Assembly (NCBI GenBank): GCA_964604305.1
Contig: CAZRYM010000135.1
Span: 1 to 5,920 of the forward strand
Source of the DNA: JASUTC01 sp964604305
GTDB taxonomy: Bacteria > Thermotogota > Thermotogae > MWEM01
Reading direction: 5' to 3'
Length of the DNA: 5,920 nucleotides
Shown: one piece after another, positions 1-5,920 of the stretch
Layout: the number at the start of each line of letters is the position of its first letter
Position numbering within the stretch: the first letter of the stretch is position 1
The notes under the pieces: generated by a model
What the model was told of the DNA's origin: nothing
The model's input: the letters and a program-made list of their open reading frames with translations, nothing else
The model's database searches: none
Program-made: the position numbers and the translations under genes

Positions 1-246
1 TAGTCTGCCAAAACCCCCTCCGGCCCTTCGGGCCACCTCCCCCGAGGGAGGAATTTTTTGGTTTTCTTCAGCCCTAAATCAATTGTGGAGTTTTGTCTTT
101 TTAAAACTTCAAGGCGTGGTACTCAACGTCACCCCAGAGGGGGAGAGTAGTGAGTCTTTTCTTTTGCCCCTCTATAAATAAAGCTTTTTTCCGCTTTCAA
201 TTCCCCCCCCTGGGGGGGGAGGGCCTCTTCTGGCGGAGGGGGTTTT
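1..246 (+). repeat. MITE-like GC-rich repeat element, copy A
   Basis: The longest copy; its left side may continue outside the window. It begins TAGTCTGCC, then holds two adjacent hairpins: GGCCC/GGGCC with a TTC loop (22-34) and CCTCCC/GGGAGG (36-51), the second followed by a T-run. A third hairpin lies at 87-110 (GGAGTTTT / AAAACTTC). A perfect 13-bp inverted repeat, AAAACCCCCTCCG (10-22) and CGGAGGGGGTTTT (234-246), bounds it. The right end, read in reverse, repeats the order of the left end: CCCCCTCCG, a spacer, a C-run/G-run hairpin (203-219), then GGAATT or GGGAATT. It encodes no convincing protein, which is the pattern of a miniature inverted-repeat element mobilised in trans; the mobility itself is inferred. 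Confidence 0.75.
36..59 (+). terminator. Terminator-like hairpin within repeat copy A
   Basis: CCTCCC-CCGA-GGGAGG (36-51) is followed by AATTTTTT, which has the form of a Rho-independent terminator on the plus strand. The same arrangement occurs in copy C (3558-3580), while copy B has lost the T-run (AATTATAAGG). Whether it stops transcription here is not shown, since no plus-strand gene leads into it within the window. Confidence 0.45.
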
Positions 247-330
247 TACACTCTTTCGTCTACAGTGCTATCCCCGGATTGCCGCCACATCTCAATCTTC
301 GATTCAGTTTTTTTCAAATCTCAAGTTTTT
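247..330. other. Unassigned spacer between repeat copies A and B
   Basis: About 84 bases with no convincing coding frame, RNA gene or promoter. The first 25 bases after the right inverted repeat of copy A have weak, patchy similarity to the inverse complement of the flank of copies B and C (around CGTCT versus CGACT), so the element may extend a little into it. Confidence 0.3.
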
Positions 331-480
331 GTCGATGTCGTTTACAATGTTTCAGTCGTTAGTCTGCCAAAACCCCCTCCGGCCCTTCGGGCCACCTCCC
401 CCGAGGGAGGAATTATAAGGTGTGAGTCTTTTCCTTTGCCCCTCAATAAATAAAGCTCCTCTTCCGCCTTAATTCCCCCC
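331..480 (+). repeat. MITE-like repeat element, copy B (internally deleted, overlaps helicase 3' end)
   Basis: Positions 360-412 match copy A 1-53 base for base across both hairpins. Then about 90 bases of copy A (roughly 54-145) are missing, and 423-480 match copy A 151-208 with a few substitutions and compensating one-base indels. A 29-base left flank (331-359) matches the flank of copy C (3493-3521) at 25 of 29 positions, so the repeat unit extends beyond TAGTCTGCC. The right inverted repeat is absent: the match stops in the C-run at 475-480, which is already inside the helicase coding sequence. Confidence 0.8.
370..410 (-). terminator. Possible helicase transcript terminator formed by repeat copy B
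   Basis: On the minus strand, downstream of the helicase stop, the transcript would pass two strong GC hairpins (GGGAGG/CCTCCC type, then GGCCC-GAA-GGGCC) and then GGAGGGGGTTTT. No other terminator is seen between the stop at 469 and this point. The T-run is short and not directly after the stem, so this is a weak call based on position and structure. Confidence 0.35.
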
Positions 481-3339
481 GCTCAAAACCGCCACTATTC
501 TGATATAGGGTTTATCGGCTTCCAAGAGCATTGTGTCGTTGATCCATTCGTAGTATTCGTTGTAGAGCTGGTCTGTTCGGCGTCTTTTTTGGGCGGCTTT
601 GGCAGCAGCTCGTGTGCTTTCGTTGGTTTGTTCAAAGAGGGAGATTTGCTCATAGTGTTTTTCTTTCAAGCGTTCGAGATTTTTTAGTTCTTCTTCTAAT
701 TTCGGGAAGGTTTCTTTCTCGAAGTCTTTTCGGGCGTTTTCCGTTAATTCTCTGGTTTTGGCTACAGCTTTGCAGATCAATCCCTGCAGGTGTTTCACCA
801 AGGCATCATCACTTTTATTTGGATTGGGATAGGGTTCTCTAAACATCTTCATGGCCAGCAGCTCGTCCAGATCGATGATTTGTTCTTTCCCGGTGTCTGT
901 GAAGCGGATGGCGTGCCATTGGTCGATGACGGGTTCGGAGCGGCGGTTTGGGACGATGGCTTCGGTGATGAAGATGTGTTCGCCACTTTTGAGTTCGTCG
1001 GTTTTGATCAATGGGGCTTGGCGGCGTTTGTAGGAGGTGTCGATTTTGTCGGCTATCCAGTCGGTGATGGGGTGTAGGGGCCATAAATATTGCCAATTGG
1101 GCCAGGTGTTTTCTTTTTTCTGACGGCCGGCTTTGATTTCTTTTTCAATTCGGTTTACGTCTGTGGTCAGTCGTAGTTCGTGATTTGCCGGATAGACTTC
1201 TTCAGGCATATTGGTTTTCATTCTTGATGCCAGGTCCGTTCCCATTTTGATTTTCATGCCTGCTGCTGAAGTCATCGGGGTGATGGTCAATCCTTTATCC
1301 AACTGTAATTGGGTGATCCATTTCAGACCTTGTTCGGTGTAATCTGAATCGGAGAAGATGGTTTGCCTAAGCTGTATTTTTTCTGAAGGGGTGTCCCCGC
1401 CTGAACCGGAGATGGCGTTGATCAGCGATAAAAAGGGGTCTTCTTCTGTGCCGGTATCCAATAATCCGGCGAAGTCGTCCGCATCCATGTTGTCTTCAAT
1501 GGCTTTTGCGGTTTGGGCTTCTTCGGCTTCTGTGTCGTATTTTTTCATGATGGTTGCCGGGTCTCCGATATTTCGGTAGGCTTGTTCTTCTTTTTCCACG
1601 AGGATTTCCAGGATTCTTAAGTCGCCGTTGATGCGTTCGTTGTCTGTTTGGGTGATGATGTAACGGATGTCTGGGGTTTGTTCCTGGCCGTATCGGTCGA
1701 TTCTTCCGTTTCTCTGTTGGAAGACCATCAGGGACCAGGGGAGATCGAAGTGTATCATCCGGTGGGATAGGTAGTGGAGGTTGATGCCTTCCGAGGCCAC
1801 ATCGGAGGCCACCAGTATCCGGATGTCCGAGTCCGTGGCACCGAATTCATCCACAATGGCCTGTTGTTCCATGTCGCTCAGGCCTCCATGGAGTTCGATG
1901 ATTTGGGCGGGTTTCATTTTCAGGTCCCGTGCGAGGGCTTCTTTCAGAAATTTCATGGTTTCGATTCTCTCGCTGAAGATGACGATCCTGTCTTCTTTGT
2001 CTTTGGGATCCCAAGCGTATTCTTTCGATTGGATGATGTGAATGAGTTTTTGATAGCGGGAGAATTTTTCCGGTGTGATTTTCTCCAGAAGCCGTTTCAT
2101 TTCTTTTAATTTTTGGTTATCTTCTTGCCGCTGGTTGTCTGTTCCGTGAATTTCTTCTGTTTCAAGGGCCTTTTTCAATCGTTTGATTCGGTTGTCAATG
2201 GTCTTGATACAGGCTGCTGGGCTTGAAAACATGGACTTTTCAAGGGTGGTTTTAAACAGCGATCCGGCGGTGCGTCTTTTGTCCAGGGAGTAAAAGCTCA
2301 GGTTTGAAAAATAGTCGAAGGCGGCTTCCTCTTCGGTCGTGGCGTTGCATATTTCTCTGTAGACTTTGCGCTCTCTGAAATTGTCCGAGACCTGATCCTG
2401 TATGTCTTTTTTGAAACGGCGAAAGACCATGCCTTTGATGTCTTCTTTTGTGTAATCTTCTTCATTGGCGATGGCCATGGGATCCAGCATGTTCATGAGT
2501 GAGGCAAAACTGGCGGGTTTTCCATCGTGGGGTGTTGCCGATAGCATGATCAATGTGTCCGAACGGGTGGAAAGTCTTTCTGCCAGTTTGGATCGTTGGG
2601 CTTGGCGCTTTCCACGACTGGCAACGTTGTGGGCTTCGTCAATGATGATAATGTCCCATTTGGTGTTTTCCAGATAGGTTCGGTATTCGATGTCCCTTTT
2701 CAGGGTGTCGATGGAGATGATGGTTTTGTCATGATAATAAAAGGGGTTGTGATTAGCGGGTATTCGGGCTCTGATCCGTTGTATTTCATTGGAGTCTAAT
2801 CTTTTTAGCGGTATGGTAAATCGTGTCCAGAATTCTTTTTGAAACTGGAGCATCATGCTTTTCAGGGCAACAACCAATATCCGCTTGCCCTTTCCCCTGG
2901 CCATCAGCTCACTCACCAGTATGCCGGCTTCCAGTGTCTTTCCAAGTCCCACACCATCTGCCAGTAATATCCGCTGTCTGGGCCTTTCCAGAGCCTTTAC
3001 CGCCGGCTCTATCTGATAGTCCATCATGTTCATGGCGCCTTTATGGCCGATGGTGAGTTTTTCGCCTGTTGAAGTCCGTTTGCGGAGCTTGCTTTCTATG
3101 TATAGTTTTGAATTGATGTAAGCAGGAGAGTCGTCAAGGATCAACTGGGTGTCCACCGGATCGATGACCTTGACTTTTTCTATTTCACTGAGAAAGATCG
3201 CCTCATATCCCTTTACAATTCCGGATAATCCCGTTGCATAAATCGTTTGTGTATTTGAAGAATTGGTATCAACTTTGCGAATGACCCATTCCTCGTCTCT
3301 TATCTCAACCCGCATCCCCGGCGCATATGTGTTTACCAT
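469..3339 (-). CDS. SNF2/HepA-family superfamily II helicase (ATPase), possible phage-defence helicase
   Basis: A 956-residue protein with a complete set of SF2 motifs. There is a Q-like motif YQIEP (about 108-112), Walker A GVGLGKT (129-135), Walker B DEAH (234-237) and SAT (267-269). The second RecA domain has VIFSE (453-457), ELHGG (482-486), SDVASEGINLH (512-522) and QQRNGRIDRYGQ (541-552) with its arginine fingers. About 100 residues precede the core and may form a small beta-barrel-like domain (PGMRVEIRDEEWVIRKV). An acidic stretch follows near 603-635, and a charged, probably coiled-coil segment lies at about 860-920. From family knowledge this is the COG0553 type of ATP-driven DNA translocase, similar in layout to DISARM DrmD and BREX BrxHII; RapA is a more distant relative. 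No nuclease domain is visible. The ATG is supported by GAGGGG five bases upstream and a consensus promoter. No methylase, nuclease or PglZ gene adjoins it here, so its role is inferred only. The last codons and the stop lie in repeat copy B. Confidence 0.93.
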   Translation of the reverse strand: MVNTYAPGMRVEIRDEEWVIRKVDTNSSNTQTIYATGLSGIVKGYEAIFLSEIEKVKVIDPVDTQLILDDSPAYINSKLYIESKLRKRTSTGEKLTIGHKGAMNMMDYQIEPAVKALERPRQRILLADGVGLGKTLEAGILVSELMARGKGKRILVVALKSMMLQFQKEFWTRFTIPLKRLDSNEIQRIRARIPANHNPFYYHDKTIISIDTLKRDIEYRTYLENTKWDIIIIDEAHNVASRGKRQAQRSKLAERLSTRSDTLIMLSATPHDGKPASFASLMNMLDPMAIANEEDYTKEDIKGMVFRRFKKDIQDQVSDNFRERKVYREICNATTEEEAAFDYFSNLSFYSLDKRRTAGSLFKTTLEKSMFSSPAACIKTIDNRIKRLKKALETEEIHGTDNQRQEDNQKLKEMKRLLEKITPEKFSRYQKLIHIIQSKEYAWDPKDKEDRIVIFSERIETMKFLKEALARDLKMKPAQIIELHGGLSDMEQQAIVDEFGATDSDIRILVASDVASEGINLHYLSHRMIHFDLPWSLMVFQQRNGRIDRYGQEQTPDIRYIITQTDNERINGDLRILEILVEKEEQAYRNIGDPATIMKKYDTEAEEAQTAKAIEDNMDADDFAGLLDTGTEEDPFLSLINAISGSGGDTPSEKIQLRQTIFSDSDYTEQGLKWITQLQLDKGLTITPMTSAAGMKIKMGTDLASRMKTNMPEEVYPANHELRLTTDVNRIEKEIKAGRQKKENTWPNWQYLWPLHPITDWIADKIDTSYKRRQAPLIKTDELKSGEHIFITEAIVPNRRSEPVIDQWHAIRFTDTGKEQIIDLDELLAMKMFREPYPNPNKSDDALVKHLQGLICKAVAKTRELTENARKDFEKETFPKLEEELKNLERLKEKHYEQISLFEQTNESTRAAAKAAQKRRRTDQLYNEYYEWINDTMLLEADKPYIRIVAVLSGGN

Positions 3340-3344
3340 CCAAT

Positions 3345-3350
3345 CCCCTC
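3345..3350 (-). promoter_or_regulatory. Ribosome-binding site of the helicase gene
   Basis: GAGGGG on the minus strand, five bases before the ATG at 3339. It departs slightly from GGAGG but is purine-rich and well enough placed to support this start over later in-frame Met codons. The first 20 residues (PGMRVEIRDEEWVI) also fit the N-terminus expected for the family. Confidence 0.65.
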
Positions 3351-3389
3351 TTTTGGTTATATTAAGAATTAAGAAATCATTTCATAACA

Positions 3390-3418
3390 ATTATACGCTT
3401 GTGATATTTAACTGTCAA
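3390..3418 (-). promoter_or_regulatory. Consensus sigma-A promoter of the helicase gene
   Basis: Read on the minus strand, TTGACA (3413-3418) and TATAAT (3390-3395) are separated by exactly 17 bases. Both hexamers match the vegetative consensus perfectly. The predicted start is near 3383, giving a leader of about 44 nucleotides before the ATG. This indicates that the helicase has its own, potentially strong and constitutive, promoter and does not depend on the upstream transporter operon. No clear operator palindrome was seen overlapping it; a short direct repeat of ATTCTTAAT type lies just downstream, in the leader. Confidence 0.88.
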
Positions 3419-3492
3419 ATGTTGGAAATAATGAAGAAAAGGGTCTGATCAAGGTGTTTTTAAGTGTGTTTTTTTCTAGTGGGCAGAGTTTG

Positions 3493-3701
3493 GTTGATAT
3501 CGCTTACAATGTTTCATTCGTTAGTCTGCCAAGAACCCCCTCCGGCCCTTCGGGCCACCTCCCCCGAGGGAGGAATTTTTGCTTTTTAGCAGCCTCAAAT
3601 TAACCGTGAAGTTTTGTCTTTTAAACTTCTAAGGAGTGTCCCTCAACTTCATCTCTAAGGGAGGATTTTTTGCTTTTCAGCAAGCCCTAATTTAGTGTGG
3701 A
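3493..3701 (+). repeat. MITE-like repeat element, copy C, with an internal duplication
   Basis: The core at 3522-3580 is nearly identical to copies A and B, with one substitution-plus-insertion region (AAGAA for AAAA). Both hairpins are intact (GGCCC/GGGCC at 3544-3556; CCTCCC/GGGAGG at 3558-3573), followed by a T-rich run. A third hairpin, GAAGTTT/AAACTTC (3608-3629), corresponds to that of copy A. Segment 3658-3701 (from GGGAGGATTTTTTGC) is a second, diverged copy of the part at about 3568-3608. The element's right inverted repeat is absent; instead the GNAT remnant begins. Confidence 0.78.
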
Positions 3702-3831
3702 AAATACAGTCAATCATGAGAAGATAAAACAAGTAGGCTTAAAGCTGCTCAAAACAAGAGACGCCCACGAGCTTTATAAAAAATACGGGTTTATTGATAA
3801 TGAATGTATGGCTTTGAGAAAAGAGTTGTAA
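3691..3831 (+). pseudogene. C-terminal remnant of a GNAT N-acetyltransferase
   Basis: The plus-strand frame after an in-frame stop at 3688-3690 runs to TAA at 3829-3831 and encodes about 46 residues. It includes KTRDAHELYKKYGFIDNE and ends MALRKEL. The DAHELYKKYGF pattern is the hallmark C-terminal part of GNAT acetyltransferases, where the tyrosine and GF pair lie in the last strands of the fold. The acetyl-CoA-binding motif A (Q/RxxGxG/A) and everything before it are missing, so it cannot be an active enzyme. The upstream side is repeat copy C, whose homology to the other copies runs to about 3700, exactly where the GNAT-like coding begins. The gene was therefore probably truncated at the element junction. 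A GTG at 3697 exists, but no ribosome-binding site supports translation. Confidence 0.75.
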
Positions 3832-3872
3832 GGCTGATGTATAGAAAAAATTATATAAGGCTATATTCTAAA

Positions 3873-3902
3873 ACTAAAAGCTCCATAAAAGGAGCTTTTA
3901 GT
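3873..3902 (-). terminator. Hairpin terminator of the ABC permease operon
   Basis: A perfect 12-bp inverted repeat (ACTAAAAGCTCC / GGAGCTTTTAGT) around a 6-base loop, 41 bases beyond the stop of the second permease. On the minus strand it is followed by TTTAG, and the stem itself ends T-rich. It is nearly symmetric and could also act on plus-strand transcripts from the GNAT stub side, so it may be bidirectional. Confidence 0.75.
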
Positions 3903-3943
3903 GATTAAAGACAATAACATAGAAAACTTTTTGAATCTTTTAA

Positions 3944-5116
3944 TTACGCAAAGGATTCAACACGTCGTTGTTTGTTTATCACCATTGAAACGGCAATGAT
4001 GGCCACAAAGAATCCGATCTGTATGACAAAGGTCATCAGTACAGGGCCTAAGGTCTCACTGTTAAAAGTATTCAATCCTGCAATCAGGTTGTTCCCACGG
4101 ATATACCAATAAGTGGGGATAAATCGGGCAACGGCAAGAACACTGTCTCCCAGCAGGTACTGAGGTACAAAGGCACCACAGAGGAAACTGGTTCCCAAAC
4201 CTATGGTGTTGGCAACGGCAGAAAGTGCATTCTTGCTTTTAATGAGACTGCCGATGAGGAAACTGATGGAAAGACAGACCAGAGAAAAAATCAACAGATT
4301 CAGAATCCAAAGTGCCCCGTTGGCCGATAAAAGGGCTTTCCCGTGAACCAGGAAACCGCAAATCGTTGTAATCAGCCAAAGTCCCAAAGCGAGAACCAAA
4401 TCTCCCAACAACCTTTGAAAAACGATCTGATTGTTACTCAGCGGAGAACACATTGTTCGCTGCTTGATAAAACTCTTGTTAAACACCAGTATGAATGAGG
4501 AGATACCAAATATGAGAATGATGATGGTGGAATAGGATGCGTAGTTAAAGAAATAGGCTATCAAGGCAGCATCTGACAAACCACTGTCAAAGGTTTTCAT
4601 CTCCACAGGTGTTTCTAAAGACAAATCTTTCATGGTCTTTTCAATCACTTCAGCCTGTGTCAGGTTATTGCCATGCTTTGCGTATAGGGATGCAGTATTG
4701 AGAAAACGGTTCAAGAGCATTTCTAACTGAATCCCGGCAGTTTGATCAATACCTTTTGTCTGTTCAAGTTGAACATCTTCTCCGGCCATAAACGCTTGTG
4801 AAAAGTCTTGTGGTATTTTCAAAATGTAATCAATCTTTTCATAAAAAAGGGCATCTTTCAGGGCTTCTTCGTCTTGTTCCACATCAACCAGGTTGGCGTT
4901 TTGTTGAATATAACTCACTAATCCTTTTACCAGGGCTGAGCCTTTATCTTCATTGATCAGGGCTAAATCGCTTTTTCTAGCTGTAAAGCCGACCATTTCC
5001 CGGGTCTGGTTGGAAGCAGTAATACCTATGACTACACTTAAAAAAATAACTAAATACAAGATCAGCATGGGCAGGTTTTTTTTGACAATTTTAAAATACG
5101 CTTTAAATACTTGCAT
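3944..5116 (-). CDS. ABC-2 type transporter permease (second of a pair)
   Basis: A complete 390-residue membrane protein with the layout of ABC-2 export permeases (ABC2_membrane_3 type). There is one N-terminal membrane segment (about 16-35), then a large external domain (about 36-185) that carries the family-like INEDKGSALVKGL stretch. A cluster of five further hydrophobic segments follows at about 189-213, 235-257, 268-291, 296-316 and 358-381, with a short basic tail. It should pair with the adjacent permease and an ATPase outside the window to export a substrate that cannot be named from sequence; lipids, peptides and drugs are all handled by this family. The ATG at 5116 is fixed by AAGGAGG (5124-5130) seven bases upstream. 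The start lies inside the 3' end of the preceding permease gene. A hairpin terminator follows 41 bases after the stop. Confidence 0.9.
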   Translation of the reverse strand: MQVFKAYFKIVKKNLPMLILYLVIFLSVVIGITASNQTREMVGFTARKSDLALINEDKGSALVKGLVSYIQQNANLVDVEQDEEALKDALFYEKIDYILKIPQDFSQAFMAGEDVQLEQTKGIDQTAGIQLEMLLNRFLNTASLYAKHGNNLTQAEVIEKTMKDLSLETPVEMKTFDSGLSDAALIAYFFNYASYSTIIILIFGISSFILVFNKSFIKQRTMCSPLSNNQIVFQRLLGDLVLALGLWLITTICGFLVHGKALLSANGALWILNLLIFSLVCLSISFLIGSLIKSKNALSAVANTIGLGTSFLCGAFVPQYLLGDSVLAVARFIPTYWYIRGNNLIAGLNTFNSETLGPVLMTFVIQIGFFVAIIAVSMVINKQRRVESFA

Positions 5117-5920
5117 ACGTTCTCCTCCTTAACACAAGGCATGTAATGGTGCAAAAAATAAGGGAAATAAGTCCCAGAATGGCGATATTCAACCAAAATC
5201 GATCAAAAGTGTCAAAATAATACAAACTGTAAAAGGCATCGGTGATCAGATTCGCCGGACTAATGTAACGAACGATGGGCAGGTTTTCCTCGACCAAGTA
5301 TTTCATGTTATTGGCCATCAGTCCTGCCAAAAAACTACTGAACAGCGTACCACCAATGGTAACGGCCAATTTCATGCCTTCGGATTTACCCAGGACTCCG
5401 GTAGTTGTTCCGAAAAAGACACCTGTAATGGTTCCCATGATACAAGTCAAAATGATCAGACCTGTTCTTTCACCGAAATTTATACCCAAGACCAGCATGA
5501 CATAGGCCAGAACAATCAACACCACAATGATTTGGAAGAATAGACTGGCACTGATATTGTAAAGAAAGAGCTTGAATTTTTTTACCGGTGAACAGTTGAT
5601 TCTAGCCGCTAAAGTAGATAGGTTCGCCTGTAATTTGGTGATTTCAAATACTGAGGATGTGGATGCTATTAAACAGGTCATGGCCAACAAGGCGTAAAAG
5701 AAAGTAGACATTACATCCCCACCGCTGGGTGACGCATCCGTTTGAGTCAAAAAATCCTTTCGGTTCATGACGTCCGTGATTGTTTTGAACATTGCTGCCG
5801 GATTATCTTTGATGATCCCCTTTACGGTTTGGGTGGTCTGGTTGTATTCATCCAAAAAGGTTTTAATGATGGTTTGGTTAAAACCCGATCCGGATACTAC
5901 AAGGCGCATCCTGTCATCGT
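5103..5920 (-). CDS. ABC-2 type transporter permease (first of a pair), N-terminus outside window
   Basis: The reading frame stays open to the window edge (codons for D-D-R precede the first visible Met at 5909), so that Met is probably internal and the protein begins upstream. About 271 residues are visible. By comparison with the 390-residue partner, roughly 110-120 N-terminal residues are missing: the first membrane segment and much of the external domain. Counting from the Met at 5909, hydrophobic segments lie at about 68-89, 117-142, 149-171, 181-199 and 236-260. The stretch SPANLITDAFYSLYYFDTF, just before the last helix, is typical of the C-terminal half of ABC-2 permeases, and the protein ends in a basic tail (RRRTYASI). 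It is likely the partner half of a heteromeric exporter with the next gene, whose start codon it overlaps by 14 bases. The substrate is unknown. Confidence 0.88.
   Translation of the reverse strand, partial: DDRMRLVVSGSGFNQTIIKTFLDEYNQTTQTVKGIIKDNPAAMFKTITDVMNRKDFLTQTDASPSGGDVMSTFFYALLAMTCLIASTSSVFEITKLQANLSTLAARINCSPVKKFKLFLYNISASLFFQIIVVLIVLAYVMLVLGINFGERTGLIILTCIMGTITGVFFGTTTGVLGKSEGMKLAVTIGGTLFSSFLAGLMANNMKYLVEENLPIVRYISPANLITDAFYSLYYFDTFDRFWLNIAILGLISLIFCTITCLVLRRRTYASI
5124..5130 (-). promoter_or_regulatory. Shine-Dalgarno site of the second permease
   Basis: AAGGAGG on the minus strand, seven bases before the ATG at 5116. It lies inside the coding sequence of the upstream permease, whose stop is at 5103-5105. 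Together with the 14-base gene overlap, this points to coupled translation and balanced synthesis of the two membrane subunits. Confidence 0.88.

Noticed and set aside
203..219. C8-T-G8 run as a sequencing or assembly error
   Set aside because: It fits the right-end hairpin of the element, matching the C-run/G-run hairpin of the left end. Its exact length could still be unreliable, but the structure is expected.
1..420. CRISPR array suggested by the repeated GC-rich motif with palindromes
   Set aside because: The copies are about 359 and 3,162 bases apart, with no regular short spacers and no cas genes.
150..453. Two overlapping plus-strand open frames (70 and 62 residues)
   Set aside because: They run through the repeat elements, have low-complexity composition (Phe, Pro), no ribosome-binding site and no recognisable family.
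839..1096. An 85-residue minus-strand frame inside the helicase gene, rich in His, Arg and Pro
   Set aside because: An out-of-frame overlap of the real coding sequence; its composition is typical of a shifted frame.
612..3056. Many plus-strand open frames opposite the helicase, up to 111 residues
   Set aside because: They are antisense shadows of a gene with a complete set of family motifs; none shows a plausible start signal or protein family.
469..3339. Naming the gene drmD or brxHII, or calling a full DISARM or BREX system
   Set aside because: No partner genes are in the window, and family assignment between these related ATPases cannot be made without a profile search.
5275..5505. A 76-residue plus-strand frame opposite the first permease
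   Set aside because: Antisense to a well-supported membrane protein gene, with no start signal and no family.

Overview
The window looks like a piece of a Bacillota (Firmicutes) chromosome, probably Clostridia-like. The reasons are a textbook AAGGAGG Shine-Dalgarno site, an exact consensus sigma-A promoter, AT-rich intergenic DNA, and the family resemblance of the ABC-2 permeases. No marker gene is present to fix the genus. All intact genes are on the minus strand; only a small gene remnant is on the plus strand.

Layout, right to left in the direction of transcription. From 5920 to 3944 lie two consecutive ABC-2 type exporter permeases. The first (5103 to the window edge) is cut off at its N-terminus; the second (3944-5116) is complete and overlaps the first by 14 bases, so the two are likely translationally coupled. 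Their ATPase is not visible and is probably upstream, outside the window. A perfect 12-bp hairpin at 3873-3902 ends this operon. Next comes an intergenic stretch of about 600 bases. It holds the C-terminal stub of a GNAT acetyltransferase (plus strand, 3691-3831), a GC-rich repeat element (copy C, about 3493-3701), about 75 unassigned bases (3419-3492) and the helicase promoter (3390-3418). From 3339 to 469 is one long gene for a 956-residue SNF2/HepA-type superfamily II ATPase, related to the helicases of DISARM (DrmD) and BREX (BrxHII) but seen here without any partner gene. From 468 to 1 there is no gene: this end holds two further copies of the repeat (B, 331-480; A, 1-246) with about 84 unassigned bases between them.

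The notable point is the relation between the repeats and the helicase. Three same-orientation copies of a small hairpin-rich, non-coding, MITE-like element are present. Copies B and C bracket the helicase gene and its promoter. The last codons and the stop codon of the helicase lie inside sequence that matches the element. Copy C abuts the GNAT stub at the point where that gene lost its 5' part. This suggests that the elements have shaped the locus, and that the helicase sits on a roughly 3.2-kb segment between direct repeats that could be lost by recombination. The two transporter genes appear unrelated in function to the helicase.
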